From contig JAFPMR010000143.1 of NCBI GenBank assembly GCA_017411235.1, positions 1-9,295 on the forward strand: 9,295 nt of DNA. The letters are read 5' to 3'. The stretch's first letter is position 1; every line of letters begins with the position of its first letter. The notes under the pieces were generated by a model, which saw nothing but the letters and a program-made list of their open reading frames with translations, ran no database searches and was not told where the DNA came from. Source of the stretch: Bacilli bacterium (lineage in GTDB: Bacteria > Bacillota_I > Bacilli_A > RF39 > UBA660). Shown piece by piece: positions 5,061 to 9,295 of this stretch. The position numbers were made by a program, and so were the translations under genes.

Positions 5061-5471
5061 TTAGAATGGTAAATCACTATCAGTTATAGTTATTTGTTCT
5101 TCTCTGTTTGTCTTAGCACTTACTTTATTGAAGTCAACTTCTTCATCTTTTGTCATATCTTTTTTTGATTCCAGATATTCTACTTCTTCAACTAGTACAT
5201 AACTTTTGTATTTTCTCTTTCCATCACTTTCATATGTATCTACTCTTAATTCTCCTTGAATACCTAATAAGTTTCCTTTTCTTTGATACTTTACTAAGTT
5301 TTCAGCTAATTTATTCCAGATGATACATGTTATAAAATCAGTTTCTCTTTTTCCATCTCTTATTACTGGTCTATTTGTAGCAATTGTAAATTGACATAAT
5401 GGAGTACCTTGCTTTGTATGTTCTAGTACTAGTTCTTTTGTTAATCTTCCAGTTAATATTACTTTATTCAT
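5061..5471 (-). CDS. ssb: single-stranded DNA-binding protein
   Basis: The 136-residue protein is a complete bacterial-type SSB. The OB fold begins MNKVILTGRLTKE, followed by QFTIATNR, DFITCIIWNKLAENL, and a GIQGELRVDTYE strand. A short linker leads to the acidic tip ITDSDLPF, the conserved tail that recruits replication and recombination partners such as helicase loaders and RecO. It coats single-stranded DNA during phage replication and annealing. The start at 5471 overlaps the recombination-protein gene by 8 nt, tying expression of the two. The length is slightly below that of host SSB (about 150-170), as is usual for phage copies. Confidence 0.95.
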   Translation of the reverse strand: MNKVILTGRLTKELVLEHTKQGTPLCQFTIATNRPVIRDGKRETDFITCIIWNKLAENLVKYQRKGNLLGIQGELRVDTYESDGKRKYKSYVLVEEVEYLESKKDMTKDEEVDFNKVSAKTNREEQITITDSDLPF

Positions 5472-6189
5472 TATTCTTCCTCTTTTCTAAAGTTTCTACT
5501 GCTTCTTTTAATTGTTCTGTAGTCATCTCAGTATTTGAATTGACATTGTAATGTTTTAATAAATCTTCATATATGCATTCAGTATCTATTACTAAATCAT
5601 TTAATTTGCTCATTAATGATATTCTTTCCATTGATTCCTCTTCACTAGGTATTTTCTCTCCAGTTAATAACTCATAACATTTAATGTCATATTCACTAGC
5701 TTTATTGTTTAGATACCATTTGACATATTGACTATTTCTTTCTATTACTTCTCTAAATGTTAATCCTTTATGTTTTCCATATGGGAATGTCCAATTCTCA
5801 GCATCTTGTAATGTAGGATCTTGATTATTAATTGCATTTTGTACTTCTTCTGCACTTGCTACTGATGTATCAACTCCTAATCCTAGCATTCCTAATGCTC
5901 TTCCTACTGCACTTGTTTCACAATTCTCTATGTAACTTGTTTTGTTTATAAATGAACTATCTTCTTTTTCATATGCATGTCCTGTTCCTAATGTACATCC
6001 TAGAGCCATTACTCTAGCTTTAAATACACATACTCCATTCTCATTGCTTAACATCTCAGTTTCTATTGTTCCTTCTGGATATAGTTTTCTAAATGCTTTT
6101 ATTCTTTGATTAACTTCTACATAATCTTTTCCTTTTATATTTGTAGATAACATTTCACTATTAACTTTTTCTAGATCCTCATATTTCAT
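5464..6189 (-). CDS. phage ssDNA recombination protein with ExoX-like C-terminal domain
   Basis: The 241-residue protein has two parts. Residues 18-118 form a conserved phage domain with KGKDYVEVNQRIKAFR, a GTGHAYEKE strand and the signature YIENCETSAVGRALG, which resembles ERF/Rad52-class single-strand annealing proteins and is found next to SSB in many Bacillota phages. Residues 134-163 (FPYGKHKGLTFREVI, then YVKWYL) match the small ExoX-like C-terminal domain, which has no nuclease active site. An acidic helical tail follows. It most likely binds SSB-covered single strands to promote annealing; I place it in the annealing group by similarity of pattern, not by proof. AAGGAGAT lies before the ATG, which overlaps the previous stop. 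Confidence 0.6.
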   Translation of the reverse strand: MKYEDLEKVNSEMLSTNIKGKDYVEVNQRIKAFRKLYPEGTIETEMLSNENGVCVFKARVMALGCTLGTGHAYEKEDSSFINKTSYIENCETSAVGRALGMLGLGVDTSVASAEEVQNAINNQDPTLQDAENWTFPYGKHKGLTFREVIERNSQYVKWYLNNKASEYDIKCYELLTGEKIPSEEESMERISLMSKLNDLVIDTECIYEDLLKHYNVNSNTEMTTEQLKEAVETLEKRKNNE

Positions 6190-6395
6190 TTTCTATCTCC
6201 TTTGATAAAGTATTTCTTCCAATGTACTTTTTCTCCATATCTATTTATTCCAGTTTCTATTTCATCATCTATCTCATAATTAAGTCTTAATCTTCTTATG
6301 TATTCACTTAATCTAGTACATCCTAAATCTTCAAATGCTTGTTTAGTAGTTATATATCCAAATCTAGTCATATACTCTAAAACTCTATTTTCCAT
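6186..6395 (-). CDS. small winged-helix (HTH_39-like) protein
   Basis: This 69-residue protein is a single helix-turn-helix domain: VLEYMTRFGYITTKQAFEDLG, then RLSEYIRRLR, and a beta wing (EIETGINRYGEKVHWKKYFI). This pattern matches the small HTH_39-type phage proteins that occur next to recombination genes. It likely binds DNA, but its target is unknown. It overlaps the preceding gene by 11 nt, and GGAG lies about 10 nt before the ATG. Confidence 0.75.
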   Translation of the reverse strand: MENRVLEYMTRFGYITTKQAFEDLGCTRLSEYIRRLRLNYEIDDEIETGINRYGEKVHWKKYFIKGDRK

Positions 6396-6636
6396 TCTTT
6401 TTAAGCTCCTTTAATTCTTTTTTTAGTTTTGTATTTTCTTCTTTTAGTTTTAAATTAATCTCAAGTAGTTCTTGTATTCTGTCATTGAATAAATCTTGTT
6501 GTTTTACTCTTACTCTATGCTCTGTATTTAACTCTAGTATTTTTCTTTCTAATTCTTCACATTTAACATCATATTTTAGTTCTAATGTATTGTATTTCTT
6601 TCTAGTCTTTAAATGCTCATATATTTTCTCTTTCAT
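6385..6636 (-). CDS. coiled-coil early phage protein
   Basis: This 83-residue protein is a continuous charged coiled coil (KYDVKCEELERKILELNTEH, then RIQELLEINLKLKEENTKLK) ending in a lysine-rich tail. AAGGAGAT lies 8 nt before the ATG. It overlaps the upstream zinc-protein gene by 20 nt and the downstream HTH gene by 11 nt. Function unknown; no family recognised. Confidence 0.7.
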   Translation of the reverse strand: MKEKIYEHLKTRKKYNTLELKYDVKCEELERKILELNTEHRVRVKQQDLFNDRIQELLEINLKLKEENTKLKKELKELKKNGK

Positions 6637-6841
6637 TATTGCATCTCCTTATTTTTTCATTCATTCTATATTTGAACTCATCCCTTTTGCTTTTAAATAC
6701 ATAATGTTTACACCAGTTGCATAGTACTTTATCTTTTTGTGGAAGTATAAGCACTCTATGTCCACAGTTACATGTATAAGTATGTAAGTTTAGCTCATCC
6801 TGTAGTCTTTCCATTTTTGGTATTGTTAATCTATCTTTCAT
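6617..6841 (-). CDS. zinc-finger phage protein
   Basis: I start this at ATG 6841 (MKDRLTIPKMERLQ..., 74 residues), where a GAGAG purine stretch lies upstream; an ATG 15 nt earlier has no ribosome site and lies in the previous gene. The middle holds four ligands as CNCGHRVLILPQKDKVLCNW plus C, that is C-x-C-G-H followed after 13 residues by C-x2-C, a treble-clef or zinc-ribbon pattern. The C-terminal part is basic (YVFKSKRDEFKYRMNEKIRR). Small proteins with CNCGHRVLILP...CNWC occur in early regions of Bacillota phages, without assigned role. Nucleic-acid binding is likely. Confidence 0.7.
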   Translation of the reverse strand: MKDRLTIPKMERLQDELNLHTYTCNCGHRVLILPQKDKVLCNWCKHYVFKSKRDEFKYRMNEKIRRCNNERENI

Positions 6842-6842
6842 G

Positions 6843-7067
6843 CTACCATCTCTCATATGGATCTGGATCTGGTGGTAATGCTCTATAATTCTCTTCTAAA
6901 TCTCTTTTTACATCTCTTAGTTCTTCTTCTAAGTTGTCAACTTCATCTATTAAATCTTCATAATCTCCTAAAAACTCTTCTAAAGTTATTAAGTCTTTAT
7001 TAGGAAATCTTTTCTTTATCCATCTATTGCAACTTCTTAAATCTATTTTTATATCTCCAAAGTCCAT
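6843..7067 (-). CDS. small acidic hypothetical protein
   Basis: This 74-residue protein has a helical, very acidic middle (EEFLGDYEDLIDEVDNLEEE) and ends in a proline-rich motif PPDPDPYERW. AGGAGAG lies a few bases before the ATG, which follows the helicase-loader stop by 1 nt. Coupled translation with the loader suggests a replication accessory role, but no family is recognised. The DPDPYERW tail could be a short peptide ligand; that is speculation. Confidence 0.65.
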   Translation of the reverse strand: MDFGDIKIDLRSCNRWIKKRFPNKDLITLEEFLGDYEDLIDEVDNLEEELRDVKRDLEENYRALPPDPDPYERW

Positions 7068-7068
7068 A

Positions 7069-7599
7069 CTACTCTCCTATTAATAATCTTTCTTTATCCT
7101 TTGAAGTAAGCATTTTATAATCTGTATTTCCTAATTGGATAAGTTCTTTTTCTCTTTCTTTCAACTGATTATATTCAGCTATAAATTCTTTTCTATTCCA
7201 TGTATTATCAGTACTCATACATATTATTTGGTATCCAATATGATTTGTAATATATGCTGTATAAGGTTTTAATTCTGATAATGCTAATTCCTGTCTATAA
7301 GTTCCATATCTATGTATTACTCTTAACACTTCTTCCCACTCATCCTCAGCAGTTGGTAGATGTGATGTCTTATCTTCTGCTATTTCTCTTTTTATTTGTG
7401 CTATTGTAGGAAAGTACTGACTAGTATTAATTATGTTTCTAATTGCTTTATTAAAATCTTCTTCTGGTACATCTTTAAAAAACTCTAGCCATGAATTAAT
7501 CATCATTTGGATTTCTTGTTTACTATAATCTTTCAAAGCATTTTGATAATTTGTTTTTAATAAAGTAATTGCTTTAATTATTGTTTCCCTGCTCATCAT
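7069..7599 (-). CDS. replicative helicase loader (G39P/G40P-loader type)
   Basis: The 176-residue protein matches phage helicase loaders of the G39P/G40P type. Residues 1-75 form the helical domain: MMSRETIIKAITLLKTNY, then YFPTIAQIKREIAE, the usual end of the N-terminal fold. The C-terminal part contains AEDEWEEVLRVIHRYGTYRQ and an IGYQIICMS segment, a pattern shared by phage proteins at this position, and a flexible tail. It would deliver host or phage DnaB-type helicase to the initiator at the origin and dissociate. It starts within the last codons of the initiator gene (26-nt overlap), an arrangement common to initiator-loader pairs. No Walker motifs are present, so it is not a DnaC-type ATPase. 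Confidence 0.8.
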   Translation of the reverse strand: MMSRETIIKAITLLKTNYQNALKDYSKQEIQMMINSWLEFFKDVPEEDFNKAIRNIINTSQYFPTIAQIKREIAEDKTSHLPTAEDEWEEVLRVIHRYGTYRQELALSELKPYTAYITNHIGYQIICMSTDNTWNRKEFIAEYNQLKEREKELIQLGNTDYKMLTSKDKERLLIGE

Positions 7600-8260
7600 A
7601 AATCTCTTTCATAGTTTCTAAGAAACTACTTTTTCCTTTCTTGTTATTTTCAAACCAATTTTCTCTAATAGCTTTTCTTAGTACTAAATTGAAGTTGGTA
7701 TATTTATTCTTGTTATTGTTGCTTTCTACATATTCATCTAATAAATCTATTTTTCTTTTTACTAAATCTTCTCCAAAATCATTTACTAATCTTAGGTATT
7801 CATCTATTGTGAGTTTTACTCTTCCATAAGTTCCATACTTTTCTTTATATACTTTCTTTTTATTATTAATACTTGTATTATTAATACTTGTATTATTATC
7901 TTCACCTTTTTGTGAATACCCTCCTATCTTTTTGTGAATACCCCTCATATCTTTTTGTGAATAGGTGGTATCTTTTTGAATAATACCTATTTTGAGTATT
8001 CTTTTTTGTATTTCTTTACCTTTATAAATGTAATCAACTTCAATATATTTTTTATCTTTTAAATGTTTGATCCATGTTGCTACTGCATTAGGTTTTACTC
8101 CATATAATTCACTAAAATATGTATTAGAAGCCCAACACTCTCCAGTCTTATAAGTAAGAGCTGTTATCTCTCCATATAATAGTTTTTCATTTGCTCTTAA
8201 TTCATTGTCATATCTAACTTCTGCTGGAATCACAGCATAATAGTTAGGTTTTTCTTCCAT
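7574..8260 (-). CDS. phage replication initiator, HTH_36 plus DnaD-like C-terminus
   Basis: The 228-residue protein is a typical Gram-positive phage initiator. Residues 8-90 are a winged helix (VIPAEVRYDNELRANEKLLY, then ELYGVKPNAVATWIKHLKDK), the DNA-binding domain. Residues 91-137 are a low-complexity linker rich in repeated SQK and TSINN, encoded by the iteron and AT-rich repeats. Residues 140-205 are the C-terminal module (KYGTYGRVKLTIDEYLRLVN, YTNFNLVLRKAIRENWF) shared by these initiators and DnaD-like proteins. It should bind the iterons inside its own gene, melt the AT-rich repeats and recruit the loader encoded next. AGGAGGT lies before the ATG. The linker repeats are best explained by selection on DNA, not protein. 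Confidence 0.85.
   Translation of the reverse strand: MEEKPNYYAVIPAEVRYDNELRANEKLLYGEITALTYKTGECWASNTYFSELYGVKPNAVATWIKHLKDKKYIEVDYIYKGKEIQKRILKIGIIQKDTTYSQKDMRGIHKKIGGYSQKGEDNNTSINNTSINNKKKVYKEKYGTYGRVKLTIDEYLRLVNDFGEDLVKRKIDLLDEYVESNNNKNKYTNFNLVLRKAIRENWFENNKKGKSSFLETMKEIYDEQGNNN
7863..7892. repeat. AT-rich 15-bp tandem repeat
   Basis: Two adjacent copies of a 15-bp unit (ATTATTAATACTTGT) follow the iterons on the minus strand side and encode TSINN twice. With 13 of 15 positions A or T it is the most easily melted part of the origin region. Confidence 0.8.
7906..7984. repeat. iteron array, four units
   Basis: On the minus strand the unit is TATTCACAAAAAG, usually within GGGTATTCACAAAAAGATA. 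Three units are identical over 13 bp; the fourth lacks two bases. The array encodes the repetitive linker of the initiator (YSQKD, HKKIGG, YSQKG). Confidence 0.85.
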
Positions 8261-8269
8261 ATATACCTC

Positions 8270-8479
8270 CTAACACTCTCTGATACTATCTTCTAGACAC
8301 ATTAGATATAGAACTACTAGAGCATTAACTCCACATCCAAAGTATGTTAGACTTGGTAAATGTCCACCATTATAAAATGGAGCTAATGTAAAGAATATAA
8401 ATTCCCATATTAGAAATCCTATTCCAGCTAATCCTAGTAGTAATTCAATAATTCTAAATATCATTTTTATTTTTTTCAT
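8270..8479 (-). CDS. small two-helix membrane protein
   Basis: This 69-residue protein has two hydrophobic segments, about residues 7-32 (IFRIIELLLGLAGIGFLIW and following) and 44-62 (TYFGCGVNALVVLYLMCL), with a short NGGHLP loop between, and a basic N-terminus (MKKIKM). AGAGGAT precedes the ATG. Sitting between the HTH regulator and the initiator, it may be a superinfection or host-membrane protein, but nothing in the sequence shows which. No signal peptidase site is evident. Confidence 0.65.
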   Translation of the reverse strand: MKKIKMIFRIIELLLGLAGIGFLIWEFIFFTLAPFYNGGHLPSLTYFGCGVNALVVLYLMCLEDSIREC

Positions 8480-8525
8480 TTTTGCATCCTCTTTTCTTTT
8501 TTATTCTTTTTTTGGTATAATTTAA

Positions 8526-8732
8526 TTAGTCATTTCTTTTAAATAATTCATAATAATCTTTGTTAAAATAATTGCATAGTGTTTCAATATCTCCTATTGT
8601 CCATTGACTTTTTCCAGATAATCTTCTACAGACTGATGCATGTGTTATATCTAGTACTTTTGCTATTGTCTTTTGATTATCTCCATGTTTAGCCATCTCT
8701 CCAACTAGATTTGGATATAATATCTTCTTCAT
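8526..8732 (-). CDS. Cro/XRE-family HTH regulator
   Basis: I start at ATG 8732 (MKKILYPNLVGEMAKHG..., 68 residues) because AAAGGAG lies 5 nt upstream; the 19 codons before it run through the leader terminator and are not a real N-terminus. The protein is a single XRE fold: QKTIAKVLDITHASVCRRLS is the helix-turn-helix (about residues 19-38), followed by GKSQWTIGDIETLCNYFNKD and YYELF. The short form without a C-terminal dimerisation domain suggests Cro or an early activator, not a CI repressor. It is the first gene after the promoter and leader, so it may regulate its own operon at the TGTTTACA-like boxes. Target unproven. Confidence 0.8.
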   Translation of the reverse strand: MKKILYPNLVGEMAKHGDNQKTIAKVLDITHASVCRRLSGKSQWTIGDIETLCNYFNKDYYELFKRND

Positions 8733-8746
8733 TGCATCTCCTTTCT

Positions 8747-8849
8747 GTAAACAAAAAAACACCCAAGGTAATTTACCTTGAGTGTTCAACTACTTGAAAT
8801 TGATATTATGTTAACTTCTCAAGGCATAATTATAAAGTTTTTTGTTTAC
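8747..8849 (-). promoter_or_regulatory. attenuator-like leader with alternative folds
   Basis: Transcript order is A: GTAAACAAAAAAC (8849-8837), B: CCTTGAG (8824-8818), C: CTCAAGG (8782-8776), D: the terminator 3' arm with its U run and GTTTAC (8769-8747). C pairs with D to terminate. C also pairs perfectly with B, extended by GTT/AAC across a small internal loop, which would prevent termination. A is complementary to the U run plus GTTTAC (13 bp, one bulge), and this helix nests around B:C. The two states exclude each other. A 13-codon ORF (8852-8811) covers A and B, so translation might choose between them; it has no clear ribosome site. Confidence 0.55.
8753..8786 (-). terminator. leader terminator upstream of HTH gene
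   Basis: On the minus strand a 12-bp stem (8786-8775 with 8769-8758, one G-U, loop of 5) runs into seven T (8759-8753). It lies between the promoter and the ATG at 8732, so it would stop early transcription unless prevented. The G-U pair would be a mismatch on the other strand, so the hairpin belongs to minus-strand RNA. Confidence 0.85.
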
Positions 8850-8862
8850 CATTTATAATTCC

Positions 8863-8890
8863 ATTATACTATCCATATTGAAATAGTCAA
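8863..8890 (-). promoter_or_regulatory. sigma-A promoter P1 for early operon
   Basis: TTGACT (8890-8885) and TATAAT (8868-8863) are separated by 16 bp, a near-consensus sigma-A promoter on the minus strand. Transcription should begin near 8856, giving a leader of about 125 nt that contains the terminator. Confidence 0.75.
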
Positions 8891-8914
8891 CATAATTTTA
8901 AGATTTTTTTACAA

Positions 8915-8943
8915 AGTTTACAATTTAATTTTTTAAGTGTCAA
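8915..8943 (-). promoter_or_regulatory. possible second promoter P2
   Basis: TTGACA (8943-8938) lies 17 bp from TAAACT (8920-8915). The -35 box is perfect, the -10 box weak (4 of 6). The -10 overlaps a TGTAAACT box, so a regulator could block or replace it. Confidence 0.4.
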
Positions 8944-8984
8944 TTTTTTATTATTATTCAAGTAGTTAATGCAATTACATATCC

Positions 8985-9281
8985 TTATCCTAATAATATA
9001 TTAATAAGGTTTATAATATATATCCATATTATATAATATAATAAGGATTTAGTACTTTTGATACAGAAGTTTATAATTTGTTGCTTTCTCTTGTATCTTT
9101 CTCTGTCTTTACTTATTAACATATAGTATTGATACCCTTCATAATACTTGTCTTTGTATTTGTATTCAATATTCAATACTTTCCATCCCATAGATGTAGT
9201 ATCTCCAATATCATATGGTAGCATTGTTTTTCTTAATCTGTAGATGATACTTCCATCATTTTTTTGGTATGTTATTTGCAT
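8985..9281 (-). CDS. conserved hypothetical phage protein with C-terminal membrane helix
   Basis: I start at ATG 9281 (MQITYQKNDGSIIYRLR..., 98 residues), with GGAG 8 nt upstream, and not at the adjacent GTG. The N-terminal part (1-65) is beta-rich, with a YKDKYYEGYQYYMLI segment, and matches hypothetical proteins beginning M-x-I-T-Y-x-K-x-D-G-S in Bacillota phages and mobile elements. Residues about 79-97 are hydrophobic (LLYYIIWIYIINLINILLG), a probable membrane helix preceded by basic residues, so the folded part should face the cytoplasm. It lies just upstream of the promoter region and ends 42 nt before P2. Function unknown. Confidence 0.65.
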   Translation of the reverse strand: MQITYQKNDGSIIYRLRKTMLPYDIGDTTSMGWKVLNIEYKYKDKYYEGYQYYMLISKDRERYKRKQQIINFCIKSTKSLLYYIIWIYIINLINILLG

Positions 9282-9295
9282 CACTCCTACTCCAC

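Larger units (their letters stand above)
7861..7984. other. candidate replication origin (iterons plus AT-rich repeats)
   Basis: Inside the initiator gene, three exact copies of CTTTTTGTGAATA on the plus strand begin at 7906, 7928 and 7951, and a shortened copy (CTTTTTGAATA) begins at 7972. The spacing of 21-23 bp is about two helical turns, so bound initiator molecules would face the same side. Immediately beside them two 15-bp AT-rich tandem repeats (ATTATTAATACTTGT, from 7863 and 7878) form a good unwinding element. This copies the layout of lambda-like origins placed within initiator genes. Confidence 0.75.
8746..8922. promoter_or_regulatory. repeated TGTTTACA-like boxes, candidate operators
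   Basis: The hexamer GTTTAC occurs at 8916-8921 (over the P2 -10), 8844-8849 (just after the P1 start site) and, inverted, at 8747-8752 (before the HTH ribosome site). Placement over promoter and start fits operator sites for a Cro/CI pair, the obvious candidate being the HTH protein encoded next. In AT-rich DNA a hexamer recurs easily, so this is tentative. Confidence 0.3.
8788..8967. repeat. 11-bp inverted repeat flanking the promoter region
   Basis: AACTACTTGAA at 8788-8798 is exactly inverted as TTCAAGTAGTT at 8957-8967, enclosing both promoters with 158 bp between. It may mark paired binding sites or a loop; it could also be chance in this AT-rich stretch. Confidence 0.4.

Noticed and set aside
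8982..9009. Hairpin CCTTAT...ATAAGG at the end of the first gene as a terminator
   Set aside because: Stem interrupted, no T run behind it, and it encodes the hydrophobic C-terminus.
1..9295. Alternative genetic code with TGA read as tryptophan
   Set aside because: Several genes end in TGA in tight ATGA overlaps, and tryptophans are encoded by TGG.
1..9295. tRNA genes near the large RNA, as often seen with GOLLD or ROOL
   Set aside because: No cloverleaf or GGTTCGAATCC-like arm found in either strand by eye.

Overview
The window is a very AT-rich stretch of a temperate-type phage or prophage, with essentially every gene on the minus strand and packed in one direction, so biological reading order runs from high to low coordinates. 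Strong AGGAGG-type ribosome sites, ATGA/TAATG overlaps, standard stop codons and low-GC phage families (G40P-type helicase loader, HTH_36-type initiator, DUF1492-like regulator, RinA/ArpU-like) point to a phage of a low-GC Bacillota host, probably a gut or rumen lineage. No integrase, terminase, portal, capsid or lysis gene is inside the window.

Region by region, in transcription order. (1) 9281-8733: a conserved hypothetical phage protein, then a regulatory leader with two candidate sigma-A promoters, repeated TGTTTACA-like boxes and an intrinsic terminator placed between promoter and gene. Two upstream leader segments are complementary to parts of that terminator, as in an attenuator. (2) 8732-6843: a Cro/XRE-type HTH protein, a small two-helix membrane protein, a replication initiator carrying an iteron array that is probably the origin, and the helicase loader. 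(3) 6841-2411: small zinc-binding, coiled-coil and HTH proteins, a recombination protein with an ExoX-like tail, SSB, a NUMOD4/HNH homing-endonuclease-like gene, several short conserved phage genes, a 40-residue membrane peptide, and a sigma-region-4-like late regulator. This early operon ends in an intrinsic terminator at 2358-2382. (4) 2351-1962: an HNH protein. (5) About 1965-1278: roughly 690 nt without a gene, holding what looks like a large structured RNA built from two homologous modules about 290 nt apart, with covarying helices. (6) 1253-520: a tail-assembly chaperone whose C-terminal extension lies in the +1 frame (a programmed frameshift candidate), then a small phage protein, then a second HNH protein. 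(7) 147-1: a fragment of an MBL-fold hydrolase of higher GC that lacks its start and abuts the phage DNA at a G6 run; this is either an assembly chimera or a real recombination junction.

Together: the leader and HTH gene control the early operon; initiator, loader, SSB and recombination protein replicate and recombine the phage genome; the sigma-4-like protein ends the early operon and probably switches on the late genes, whose transcript would carry the large RNA ahead of the tail gene. The RNA and the attenuator-like leader are the two things here I find most likely to be undescribed.
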